Shown here: in pieces, positions 1 through 6,995 of the stretch
How the letters are laid out: each line of letters begins with the position of its first letter
Position numbering within the stretch: position 1 is the stretch's first letter
Source: Bradyrhizobium sp.
Lineage (GTDB): Bacteria; Pseudomonadota; Alphaproteobacteria; Rhizobiales; Xanthobacteraceae
DNA: 11,315 nt
Assembly: GCA_028290165.1 (NCBI GenBank)
Contig: JAQGKJ010000464.1
Span: forward strand, 1-11,315
Direction: 5' to 3'
Made by a program: the position numbers and the translations under genes
Notes under the pieces: model-generated
What the model saw: the letters and a program-made list of their open reading frames with translations, nothing else
Databases searched by the model: none
What the model was told of the DNA's origin: nothing

Positions 1-1404
1 GCCGTTGATCTGCGCCCAACCGGTAATCCCCGGCTTGACGCGGTGACGCGCGAAATAACCGTCGACCGCTTCGTCGAACAGCCGGCTCTGCAATTTGCCC
101 TGCACGGCATGCGGACGCGGGCCCACCAGCGAAAGGTTGCTCTTGAACACCACGTTGAACAGCTGCGGCAATTCGTCGAGGCTGGTCCTGCGGATGAAGC
201 GCCCGACGCGGGTGACGCGGCTGTCGTTCTTGGTCACGACCTTGGTGGCCAGCGGATCGGCCTGATCGTGGTACAGCGAGCGAAACTTGAAGACGTCGAT
301 GCGCTCGTTGTTGAAGCCGAACCGCTTCTGGCGGAACAGCACCGGACCCGGACTGTCGAGTTTGACGGCGAGCGCGACCAGCGCCATCAGCGGCGAGGCC
401 AGCAGCAGGATGAGGGCGCCGACGACATGGTCGAACAGCCACTTCATCACCAGATCCCAGTCGGTGATCGGCGCCTCGAACACATCCAGCGTCGGCACCT
501 TGCCCAGATAGGAATAGGAGCGGGGGCGGAAGCGCAGCTTGTTGGTGTGGGCCGAAAGCCGGATGTCGACCGGCAGCACCCACAATTTCTTCAGCATTTC
601 GAGAATCCGCGTCTCCGCCGAAATCGGCAGCGCGAACAGCACCAGGTCAACGCGGGTGCGGCGGGCGAATTCGACGATGTCGTCGACCTTGCCGAGCTTT
701 GGGCTGCCGGCGCAGGTCTCCAGCGCGCGGGCATCATTGCGGTCATCGAACACGCCGAGGATATCGATATCCGAATCGTCCTGGACATTGAGCGCCTCGA
801 CCAGCTTTTCGCCGTTCTGGTCCGAGCCGACGATGATGGTGCGGCGGTCGAGCCGCCCCTGGCGTGCCCAGCCGCGCACTATCGAGCGCAGGAACAGCCT
901 CTCGGCAATCAGTACGGCGAGACCCACGAAGAAAAACTCCGAGAGCCAGAGCCGCGATATCTCGCTGCCGAATTTGGCGAAGAAGGAAGCGCCGATGAAT
1001 AGCAGGAACACGAAGGCCCACGACGAAATCATCCGCGTCATTTGCCGCAGCTGACCGCGAAACACCTGTACTTCATAGATGTCGGCGGCCTGGAAACAGA
1101 CCACCGCGGTCGCAGTCATGCCGAAAATGGCCGCGACATATTCCCAATGAAAGCCGGACATCCGCACCACATATCCGAAATAGAGCGCGATGCCGACGAG
1201 ACTTAACAGCACAAAATCAGCGACGCGGACGACGCCCGCGATCACGATCGGCGAATACGCCCGCTGTACTTTCTGGTTGGTGACGGCGAGCGCAGCCTGC
1301 GACAGCCGGCGGCGCCGTTCGACCTGAGGGCGATCGGTCAAGGTGGTCGCCGCGGCGGCGGAGGCCGCGGCATCTAACATCGAGCGTGCGTTGATCGGTT
1401 CCAC
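1..1404 (-). CDS. Undecaprenyl-phosphate hexose-1-phosphate transferase (polyisoprenyl-phosphate priming transferase, WcaJ/HfsE/UppE type), 3' end cut by window
   Basis: This inner-membrane enzyme starts a polysaccharide repeat unit by moving a sugar-1-phosphate from a nucleotide sugar onto undecaprenyl phosphate. The minus frame was translated from 1404 to 1 with no stop (468 codons). About four N-terminal membrane helices lie at residues 53-77, 90-105, 127-145 and 152-168. A Rossmann-like CoA-binding_3 region follows (about 188-305), with TIIVGSD at its start. The re-entrant helix carries the Ser-Pro pair (S337-P338). The catalytic domain shows [17 protein letters not shown] with the family's catalytic Asp-Glu (D410-E411), VGPRPH and [12 protein letters not shown] at the cut end. 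About 40 residues should be missing. The start is uncertain: GTG at 1404, ATG at 1380 (no good Shine-Dalgarno) or TTG at 1413 are all in frame. Sugar specificity cannot be read from sequence. It is probably co-directed with the GT4 and Wza genes upstream, but a 116-base gap with repeats may give it its own promoter. Confidence 0.93.
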   Translation of the reverse strand, partial: MEPINARSMLDAAASAAAATTLTDRPQVERRRRLSQAALAVTNQKVQRAYSPIVIAGVVRVADFVLLSLVGIALYFGYVVRMSGFHWEYVAAIFGMTATAVVCFQAADIYEVQVFRGQLRQMTRMISSWAFVFLLFIGASFFAKFGSEISRLWLSEFFFVGLAVLIAERLFLRSIVRGWARQGRLDRRTIIVGSDQNGEKLVEALNVQDDSDIDILGVFDDRNDARALETCAGSPKLGKVDDIVEFARRTRVDLVLFALPISAETRILEMLKKLWVLPVDIRLSAHTNKLRFRPRSYSYLGKVPTLDVFEAPITDWDLVMKWLFDHVVGALILLLASPLMALVALAVKLDSPGPVLFRQKRFGFNNERIDVFKFRSLYHDQADPLATKVVTKNDSRVTRVGRFIRRTSLDELPQLFNVVFKSNLSLVGPRPHAVQGKLQSRLFDEAVDGYFARHRVKPGITGWAQING

Positions 1405-1520
1405 TGTACCCAAATCCGTTCTTGCACAGGCAAATAGGCATGCGCGCACCGAGGCGGAATTCCCCACCTCACGGCTTAACGGACAAATCGGAAGAAACGG
1501 TTATCGTTGGTAAAGAACGG
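1405..1520 (-). promoter_or_regulatory. Spacer with three TTAA-centred repeats upstream of the priming transferase
   Basis: Read on the minus strand, the spacer has CGTTAACCGTT (1526-1516), CGATAACCGTT (1506-1496) and a weaker CGTTAAGCCGT (1481-1471). The first two match at 10 of 11 bases and are 20 bases apart, close to two helical turns. The first overlaps the stop codon of the upstream GT4 gene (1521-1523). I see no convincing -35/-10 pair. Its use as an operator/promoter region is an inference from position and repetition. Confidence 0.4.
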
Positions 1521-2654
1521 TTAACGATCGGCAAACGCGTCGCGGTAGCCCGCCAATACCCCCTCGACCATCGCCTTTTGCGAAAAGTGCAAGAAGATTC
1601 GTTCGCGCAGGGATTTTGCCCGCACCTGCGCGGCATCGGGATCCTCGAGCGCGGTCTCGATCGCGTCCGCCATGGCGCCCACGAGATTGGGCGCAAACAG
1701 CGCGTCGGTGTGGGTATCGAAAATCTCCGGGATGCCGCCGACCTTGGCCGCCACCATCGGAATTCCCGCCGCCGCGGCCTCGATCACAACATAGGGCATC
1801 GAATCCCCGCGGGATGGAACCACCAGCAGCTTGCCCTTGGAAAAGCCGTAGCGCGCCTTGACGTGGCCGATGAAACGCACCGCCTCGGAAAGGCCGAGCC
1901 GCTGGATTTGAGTCTTGAGATTTTCGAGTTCCTCGCCGTCACCGGCAAGCGTCAGCGTGACCGGTTTGCCGTCGGCGTGCAGCCGCGCCACCGCGTCGAT
2001 CAGGAGATCCGTGCCCTTGATGTGCCGGAACTCGCCGACATAAACGACATCGGTAGCGTCCGCCGCCCTGACGACGGGATCGAATTCGTCCGCGGTCACG
2101 CCGTTGAACACGCAGCGCACCAGCCCTCGGGGGGTGCCGATGGTGCGCTGATAGGTGTCACGCGCAAACGCGCTTTCGAACAGGAACAGATCGGTGGAGT
2201 CCATCAGCGCGCGTTCCATGCGGCTATAGAGCGTGCCTTTCAGCGTGTTCAGCGGATAGTGCAGCGAGCCGCCGTGCGGAGTATAGACGCGAATGGTCTC
2301 GTTCGACCGCGATTTCAGGCGGATGAATGCGCCGGCTTTGGCGCCATGGCCGTGCAGGACATCAGGCTTCAGTCGCCGGATCAGGCGCATGAAATGTGCC
2401 CATACCAGAACGTCGGTGGGAAAAGGCTCGCGGTGAATGGCAAGACGATGAACGCCTAGCTTGAGGCGGGGCGCGATCTCCTTGAGCGCCGCCTCGGCGC
2501 GATCGCCGCCGGTCAGGCTGTCGGCGATGATGCCGACCTGGTGGCCGCGGTCGGCCTGTCCGTTGGCGAGGTCGAGGATGTGACGGAAGATCCCGCCGAC
2601 CGGCGCGCGAACCGCGTGCAGGAGACGAAGCGGCTGATCTGAAATGGCGGGCAT
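1521..2654 (-). CDS. Glycosyltransferase family 4 (GT-B fold), polysaccharide biosynthesis
   Basis: This 377-residue cytoplasmic or membrane-associated glycosyltransferase probably adds a sugar to the lipid-linked repeat unit. The N-terminal GT4 half has the glycine-rich acceptor-side loop APVGGIFRHI (residues 17-26), LHGHGAKAG (100-108) and YTPHGGS (124-130). The C-terminal nucleotide-sugar domain begins near VVYVGEF (203-209) and includes LAGDGEE (236-242). The EX7E-type motif lies in PSRGDSMPYVVIEAAAAG. Its first acid is aspartate (D284), followed after seven residues by E292, so it is a D-x7-E variant. The length is normal for GT4. The ATG lies two bases after the stop of the export lipoprotein gene, so the two are almost certainly co-transcribed and may be translationally coupled. 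The nearest Shine-Dalgarno-like GAGGG is 12 bases away, inside the preceding gene. Donor and linkage are not predictable. Confidence 0.92.
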   Translation of the reverse strand: MPAISDQPLRLLHAVRAPVGGIFRHILDLANGQADRGHQVGIIADSLTGGDRAEAALKEIAPRLKLGVHRLAIHREPFPTDVLVWAHFMRLIRRLKPDVLHGHGAKAGAFIRLKSRSNETIRVYTPHGGSLHYPLNTLKGTLYSRMERALMDSTDLFLFESAFARDTYQRTIGTPRGLVRCVFNGVTADEFDPVVRAADATDVVYVGEFRHIKGTDLLIDAVARLHADGKPVTLTLAGDGEELENLKTQIQRLGLSEAVRFIGHVKARYGFSKGKLLVVPSRGDSMPYVVIEAAAAGIPMVAAKVGGIPEIFDTHTDALFAPNLVGAMADAIETALEDPDAAQVRAKSLRERIFLHFSQKAMVEGVLAGYRDAFADR

Positions 2655-2656
2655 GA

Positions 2657-3319
2657 TTAGAACCAGCCCTCGCCGACGAGCACGGTATCGCCGGGGCTGA
2701 GCGCGGTGCCGAGCGGCACGACGATGCGCATCACCCCCGAATCGTCCGCGTGAGTCAGCGTAACGCGGTCACGCAGCGCGCGCGGCGAGAAGCCGCCGGC
2801 GATGGCCACTGCACTCTCGACGCTCATATTGGGGACGTAGGGATACTGGCCGGGTGCCGCAACTTCGCCCAGAATAAAGAACGGCCGATAGGCTTCGATC
2901 TCCACCGCCACCGAGGGGTCGCGGATATAGCCGCGGCGCAGCCTGCCTGTGATTTCGGCGGCGAGACCGGCGGGCGTGCGACCGCGCGCCGGCACCGCGC
3001 CGATCAGCGGCATGGCGATGGATCCGCCGGCGTCGATCGCGTAGGTATTGGTGAGGCCGTCCTGGCCAAAGACCACGACCCGCAGTTTGTCGCCGGCGTC
3101 GAGCCGGTAGGCGGCATCGTATGGTACCGGCGCCGGCGCCGCCGCATAGGCCACAGGAGTAGCGGCAGGGACCACGGCGTAAGACTGCCCGTAGGCCATC
3201 GAGTCGGGATCGCGCTGCGGCGGCGGGCCCGCAACGGTCGTGCCGATGCAGCCCGGCAGGGCGAGCGTAGCAAGCAAACAGAAGATGACGGCGCGCGCGC
3301 CTGGCATCGGGCAATCCAT
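2657..3319 (-). CDS. Small Wza-type polysaccharide export lipoprotein (Poly_export plus one SLBB domain)
   Basis: This is a predicted outer-membrane/periplasmic component of the export channel for the polysaccharide made by the neighbouring enzymes. It has 220 residues. The N-terminal signal is hydrophobic (residues 10-22) and ends in a lipobox-like LPGC with C24; proline at -2 is uncommon but does not exclude lipidation. A Pro/Ala/Tyr-rich linker (about 30-68) follows. The Poly_export domain begins at YRLDAGDKLRVVVFG (71-85) and includes GYIRDPSVAVEI. One SLBB-like domain follows, with FFILGEVAAPGQYPY (147-161) and AGGFSPRA. The chain ends at GEGWF. E. coli Wza is much longer, so this is the minimal form often seen in alphaproteobacteria. 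An in-frame TAA 21 bases upstream limits the start to ATG 3319 or ATG 3307. The gene is the first of a leftward operon with the GT4 gene and is divergent from the GumC-like partner. Confidence 0.92.
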   Translation of the reverse strand: MDCPMPGARAVIFCLLATLALPGCIGTTVAGPPPQRDPDSMAYGQSYAVVPAATPVAYAAAPAPVPYDAAYRLDAGDKLRVVVFGQDGLTNTYAIDAGGSIAMPLIGAVPARGRTPAGLAAEITGRLRRGYIRDPSVAVEIEAYRPFFILGEVAAPGQYPYVPNMSVESAVAIAGGFSPRALRDRVTLTHADDSGVMRIVVPLGTALSPGDTVLVGEGWF

Positions 3320-3338
3320 CGGAAATATTGATTCCGAT
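3318..3338 (-). promoter_or_regulatory. Inverted repeat covering the start codon of the wza-like gene
   Basis: Perfect 7-base arms ATCGGAA (3318-3324) and TTCCGAT (3332-3338) flank a 7-base centre. On the leftward mRNA the downstream arm runs into the AUG at 3319-3317, and the upstream arm holds the only Shine-Dalgarno-like CGGAA. It could be a protein operator or an RNA hairpin that hides the start; a chance repeat cannot be excluded. Confidence 0.35.
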
Positions 3339-3475
3339 TAAGGACTTTCATGGTTAACAAAGCGTGACCGCGTTAGCCTTGCCCCGACGTTCCCCGCGGC
3401 AATTGGGCAGAATTAACCCAGCGGCAACCTTAATGGAGTGTAATCGCGCAAGTTAGATGGAGTCGTTGCGTCCGC
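3339..3475. promoter_or_regulatory. Divergent intergenic region between wza-like and gumC-like genes
   Basis: This spacer must carry promoters for both the leftward wza-GT4 unit and the rightward gumC-like gene. It is locally richer in A and T than its surroundings. It holds several TTAA cores: ATTAAGG at 3337-3343, GGTTAAC at 3352-3358, TTAACC at 3413-3418 and CCTTAAT at 3428-3434. The minus-strand reading of 3357-3350 is TTAACCAT. I could not fix clear -35/-10 pairs for either direction. Confidence 0.4.
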
Positions 3476-3480
3476 GGGAG
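3476..3480 (+). promoter_or_regulatory. Ribosome binding site deciding the gumC-like start
   Basis: GGGAG sits six bases before ATG 3487. The earlier in-frame ATG at 3457 has no comparable site at a useful distance (its nearest GGAG is about 18 bases upstream), so 3487 is preferred. Confidence 0.6.
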
Positions 3481-3486
3481 TGTGCG

Positions 3487-5688
3487 ATGCGTTTAGCGTT
3501 CTGGCGTGCAGGCAAGGACAAGGCCCTGATCCAGCGGGCCCTCCCGAAGCCTGCGCCAGCTGCTTCCAGACCGGCCGCTGCACCCATTTCGGCTGATCTG
3601 GATTTGCGCGCGCTCGGCCAGGCGCTGGCGCGCAAGCGGGGCTGGATCATCGTTCCGACGGTGCTTGCCGCCGTGCTCTCGCTGACGGCAGTCAACCTGG
3701 TGACCCCGCGCTACAAGTCCGAGGTTCGCATCCTGATCGACGGGCGCGAGAACGTCTTCCTGCGCCCGAACGGCGAGCGCAACGAGGAGCGCACCGCGCT
3801 CGATGCCGAAGCCGTCACCAGCCAGGTCCAGCTGTTGCTGTCGCGCGATCTCGCGCGTGAAATCATCAAGAAGAACAAGCTCGCCGAACGGCCGGAATTC
3901 GATCCGGTGCTGCAGGGCCTGTCGCCGGTAAAATCGCTGCTCGCCTTGTTCGGCATCGGCCGCGATCCATTCTCGCTGACGCCGGAAGAGCGCGTGCTGG
4001 ATGCTTATTTCGACCGGTTTACCGCCTATGCGGTGGATAAATCGCGCGTCGTCGTCATCGAATTCCAGTCGCTCGATCCCGAACTCGCTGCGCGCGTCGC
4101 CAATTCGATCGCCGAAGGCTATCTGGTGCTGCAGCAGGGCGCTCGGCAGGAGCAGGCTAAATCCGCGAGCCAGTGGCTGTCCGGCGAAATCGACAATCTG
4201 CGCAAGAAGGTGGGCGAGGCGGAGTCCCGCGTCGAGGATTTTCGCTCGAAATCGAGCCTGTTTGTCGGCACCAACAATACCACGCTTTCCAACCAGCAGA
4301 TGGGCGAAATCAATACCCAGCTGAACAACGCCCGCGCGCTGAAATCCGATGCCGAATCGAAGGCGCGGTTGATCCGTGAAATGCTCCAGAGCGGCAAGCC
4401 GATCGAGGCTTCCGAAGTGCTCAATTCCGAATTGATCCGAAGGCTGTCCGAACAGCGCGTCACGCTCCGCGGGCAGCTTGCCGAGCAGTCGTCGACGCTG
4501 CTCGACAACCATCCGCGCATCAAGGAATTGAAGGCGCAGCTTTCCGACCTCGACCGCCAGCTTCGCGAGGAAGCGAGCAAGATATCCCGTTCGCTGGACA
4601 GTGATGCGCGCATCGCCAGCGGCAGGGTGGAGGGCCTAAGTGCGAGCCTCGAGCAATTGAAGAAGCAAGCGACCTCAACCAACGGCCAGGACGTCCAGCT
4701 TCGCGCGCTGGAGCGGGAAGCCAAGGCGCAGCGCGATCTGCTGGAGTCCTATCTGGCAAAATATCGCGAGGCGAATACGCGCGAAAACATCGACGCCGCA
4801 CCGGCCGACGGCCGGATCATTTCACGCGCCACCGTCTCCAACACGCCGGCCTATCCGAAGAAACTGCCGATCGTGCTGATCGCGACGCTGGCAACCCTGA
4901 TGCTGACGGCCGGCGCGATCGCAACCGGCGAACTCTTGCGCATGACGGCGCCCCGCGCGGTTGCGGCCTTCGTGTCCTCGCCGGCCCCAGCGCCGGCGCC
5001 CGCGATTGCCGCCGATCGCGCGCCAGTCTTCACCGAACCTCGCCCGGAGATTCAGAGCGCGCCCGACGCGGACATCGGGTCCGCGCTCACGGAAATCGAA
5101 CGGCTAGCCGACGCCTTGCGCAACGCAGGTGAAGCAGCACGCAAGGTCACGATCCTCGGCACCGCGCCGAGCGAGAGCATCACTTTGACCGCGCTGACGG
5201 TGGCGCGCCTGATCGCGCGCCATGCCCGCGTCGTGGTGGTCGATCTGTCGGCGTCGTCGTCGACGATGTCGGCGGTGTCGGTGGATCCGGCCACGCCAGG
5301 GCTCGCCGAATTGATGCTGGGCGAGGCCTCGTTCTCGCAAGTGATCACCAAGGACCGGCTGTCGCGGGTCCACCTCGTGAACGCCGGACGCCCGGGCTTT
5401 GACCGCGCCTTGCTGCAGTCGCCGCGGCTGACGCTGGCGATCGATGCGTTGCTGCGGGTGTATGACCATGTGCTGCTGGATGCGGGCACTGCCTCCGATC
5501 TGCCTGCGGAGTTACTGACGGCGCAGGCGCGCGCCGTGGTGGTGCCGGATGCCTCGATGGCCGCCGACGCCCGGACGCTGATGTGCGATCAACTCAAGGC
5601 GGTCGGTTTCAGCGAGGTGACGATGCTCAGCCATCCGGTGCAGCCGTCCGACGCGGTCGAAACCGGCCCACAGGTGGCGGCGGCCTGA
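3487..5688 (+). CDS. GumC/Wzz-family polysaccharide co-polymerase fused to a degenerate BY-kinase-like domain
   Basis: This inner-membrane protein controls chain length and links synthesis to the Wza-type channel. It has 733 residues from ATG 3487, chosen for its GGGAG site (743 from ATG 3457). The Wzz domain starts near residue 35, with a first membrane helix at about 53-72 and then TPRYKSEVRILIDGR. A long periplasmic coiled-coil stretch covers about 220-430. The GumC-type motif NTPAYPKKLP leads into the second membrane helix (about 460-482). A Pro/Ala linker (497-507) joins a cytoplasmic domain (about 535-715) laid out like a BY-kinase/CpsD. That domain lacks the P-loop lysine: the equivalent region reads GTAPSESITL (558-567). 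Its Walker A' keeps D586 but has S588 where a second acid is expected. Walker B-like HVLLDAG (661-667) remains. There is no terminal tyrosine cluster. It is therefore probably a non-catalytic structural or binding domain. It is divergent from the wza-like gene. Confidence 0.9.
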   Translation: MRLAFWRAGKDKALIQRALPKPAPAASRPAAAPISADLDLRALGQALARKRGWIIVPTVLAAVLSLTAVNLVTPRYKSEVRILIDGRENVFLRPNGERNEERTALDAEAVTSQVQLLLSRDLAREIIKKNKLAERPEFDPVLQGLSPVKSLLALFGIGRDPFSLTPEERVLDAYFDRFTAYAVDKSRVVVIEFQSLDPELAARVANSIAEGYLVLQQGARQEQAKSASQWLSGEIDNLRKKVGEAESRVEDFRSKSSLFVGTNNTTLSNQQMGEINTQLNNARALKSDAESKARLIREMLQSGKPIEASEVLNSELIRRLSEQRVTLRGQLAEQSSTLLDNHPRIKELKAQLSDLDRQLREEASKISRSLDSDARIASGRVEGLSASLEQLKKQATSTNGQDVQLRALEREAKAQRDLLESYLAKYREANTRENIDAAPADGRIISRATVSNTPAYPKKLPIVLIATLATLMLTAGAIATGELLRMTAPRAVAAFVSSPAPAPAPAIAADRAPVFTEPRPEIQSAPDADIGSALTEIERLADALRNAGEAARKVTILGTAPSESITLTALTVARLIARHARVVVVDLSASSSTMSAVSVDPATPGLAELMLGEASFSQVITKDRLSRVHLVNAGRPGFDRALLQSPRLTLAIDALLRVYDHVLLDAGTASDLPAELLTAQARAVVVPDASMAADARTLMCDQLKAVGFSEVTMLSHPVQPSDAVETGPQVAAA

Positions 5689-5723
5689 AGCGGTCGTTCA
5701 CGCGGTTGGGAGAGTTACTTCAG
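5689..5723. other. 35-base convergent gap without a recognisable terminator
   Basis: The gumC-like gene and the acyltransferase gene converge here. I see no GC-rich hairpin followed by a T tract on either strand, so transcription may read through or end by a Rho-dependent route. Confidence 0.5.
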
Positions 5724-6917
5724 TCAGCGGTGCAACGCGCTGCGCAATTTTTGCGCCATGTGAAGCAGCGTCTGATTATGCTTCACCAGATGTTTGGCGC
5801 GGTTGAAGCCTGACATCGCTGATGCCGCGAGCCTGCCACGCGGACTGAGCGGAATGAAACAATCGAAGGTCGGCTCATCACCTTTGCAGAACGGCCGCTT
5901 GTACTCGTCCGATCCGATTCCAAAATCGAGTGCGCGATAGCCGCGCCCGGCACAGTCGTCGATGATGTGGCGCATCAGGATCAGCCCGGGGCTGTAACGC
6001 GAATTGTCCGACATCGTGTAGGTGTTGAACATCATCGAAAAGCGATGCCCGTCGGCGACGCCGGCGAAGATCGCGATCACCTCGTCATTGCATTCCAGGA
6101 CGTGAATGTCGATGACGTGACCGCCGCCTGCAACCGGCGTCATGCAGGCCGCGCGCACAAAATCCTCGACACCGGGTTCGGCGAAAACGTTGGGTAGTTT
6201 CTGCTCCGCCATCCGCAGCGGCTTCATCACGAAGAACCAGTCGAGCAGCCGCCTGATCTCGGCGTCGGTTGCGGCCACGCTATAGCGATAGCCTGGCAGC
6301 GTCTGCAGCTTGCGCTCCTTGGCCTTGAGCCGGCGGCGAAACGAATTGCTGATCCGTTTGGTGGGCGGCTCATCCGGCACGATCGTCATCAGCGGACAGT
6401 CGTTGGCGGAGGCCTGGTTCGGCAGCAGCGCCATCGGGTTCGGCAAATCCCGCCAGCGCAGCGGCTGTTGAACAAGCGCCAAAACATCGGCGCCGGAGCG
6501 TTCGCGTATCGCCGATATCAGCGTTTCGAGATCGCCAGCGGTTGCCCCAGTGGCAAAATCCCTGTCCCACAACGCCATGTTATACGTGGTGTGCTTGCCG
6601 CCCATGAAGCAGGCGGTGCGAACGCCGTGCTTATGTCTCAGCGTGAGCGGCAGCAGCAACAGCGGCCGGCGTTCTGCATCGTAGGCCATAACGATGAAAG
6701 GGCTGGCGTTCTCGCGGGCGCCGACCTGCCGTTGCCAGGGCTCGAGGAAATCGAACCGCTGATAGGGCGTGGAGAGCTGGCGCGGATCTTCGAGGCCACG
6801 CCAGATTGTTTCCGTCTGGCCGAAATCGCTGAGAATATCGACGCTGGCGATGCGGCTCGCTCTAGACCAGGCTTTTGCTTCCGCCGTCTGGCTTTCGAGT
6901 GCGGCAGCCATGGTCAT
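5724..6917 (-). CDS. GNAT/FemAB-like acyltransferase (CelD/BcsL family, Acetyltransf_6), polysaccharide-associated
   Basis: This 397-residue soluble protein resembles the COG5653/PF13480 acyltransferases found in cellulose, exopolysaccharide and holdfast loci (HfsK-like). It presumably transfers an acyl group to a sugar amine or hydroxyl of the polymer or its precursor; donor and acceptor are unknown. The N-terminal half includes PYQRFDFLEPW (51-61) and PLLLLPLTLR (85-94). A basic segment SFRRRLKAKERKL (192-204) precedes the GNAT-like core. The core has a strand pair around VIDIHVLECNDEVIAIFAG (268-286), the helix start SPGLILMRHIIDD (309-321) and the family-typical closing motif ALDFGIGSDEYKRPFC (329-344). 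The start at ATG 6917 has CAGG seven bases upstream; ATG 6911 is an alternative. It is divergent from the deacetylase homologue, so the two probably act on the same polymer. The domain assignment is good; the biochemical role is inferred. Confidence 0.87.
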   Translation of the reverse strand: MTMAAALESQTAEAKAWSRASRIASVDILSDFGQTETIWRGLEDPRQLSTPYQRFDFLEPWQRQVGARENASPFIVMAYDAERRPLLLLPLTLRHKHGVRTACFMGGKHTTYNMALWDRDFATGATAGDLETLISAIRERSGADVLALVQQPLRWRDLPNPMALLPNQASANDCPLMTIVPDEPPTKRISNSFRRRLKAKERKLQTLPGYRYSVAATDAEIRRLLDWFFVMKPLRMAEQKLPNVFAEPGVEDFVRAACMTPVAGGGHVIDIHVLECNDEVIAIFAGVADGHRFSMMFNTYTMSDNSRYSPGLILMRHIIDDCAGRGYRALDFGIGSDEYKRPFCKGDEPTFDCFIPLSPRGRLAASAMSGFNRAKHLVKHNQTLLHMAQKLRSALHR

Positions 6918-6995
6918 TGCGAAACCTGTTTTATAGGGAATTATTTACATTTTTGGCCTTGGCCGACCTTTGCAAAGAAATGTCAACAAAGAGTA
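6918..6995. promoter_or_regulatory. AT-rich divergent promoter region between acyltransferase and deacetylase-homologue genes
   Basis: These 78 bases separate two divergent starts and must hold promoters for at least one of them. On the minus strand a perfect TTGACA occurs at 6986-6981, but I see no good -10 box 16-18 bases further on. A perfect 10-base palindrome CTTTGCAAAG lies at 6968-6977, and a TTGGCC doublet at 6953-6964. Any of these could be operators; none is proven. Confidence 0.35.

Noticed and set aside
43..1002. Long plus-strand open frame of 319 codons
   Set aside because: It lies antisense to the priming transferase, whose minus frame gives continuous family motifs. The plus product is a Gln/Arg/Glu/His-rich low-complexity chain typical of an antisense shadow in high-GC DNA.
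1422..2459. Plus-strand open frame of 345 codons
   Set aside because: Antisense to the GT4 gene, which has clear motifs; the plus product shows none.
3004..3360. Minus-strand frame with ATG at 3360 and an MKVLNRNQ-like start
   Set aside because: It overlaps the wza-like gene in another frame and becomes Arg/Ser-rich without any domain.
3493..4512. Minus-strand open frame of 339 codons opposite gumC-like gene
   Set aside because: Antisense shadow; the plus frame shows Wzz, coiled-coil and membrane-helix features.
6468..6995. 5' extension of the deacetylase frame to ATG 6468
   Set aside because: The extension is antisense to the acyltransferase coding region and contains no family sequence; homology begins after ATG 6996.
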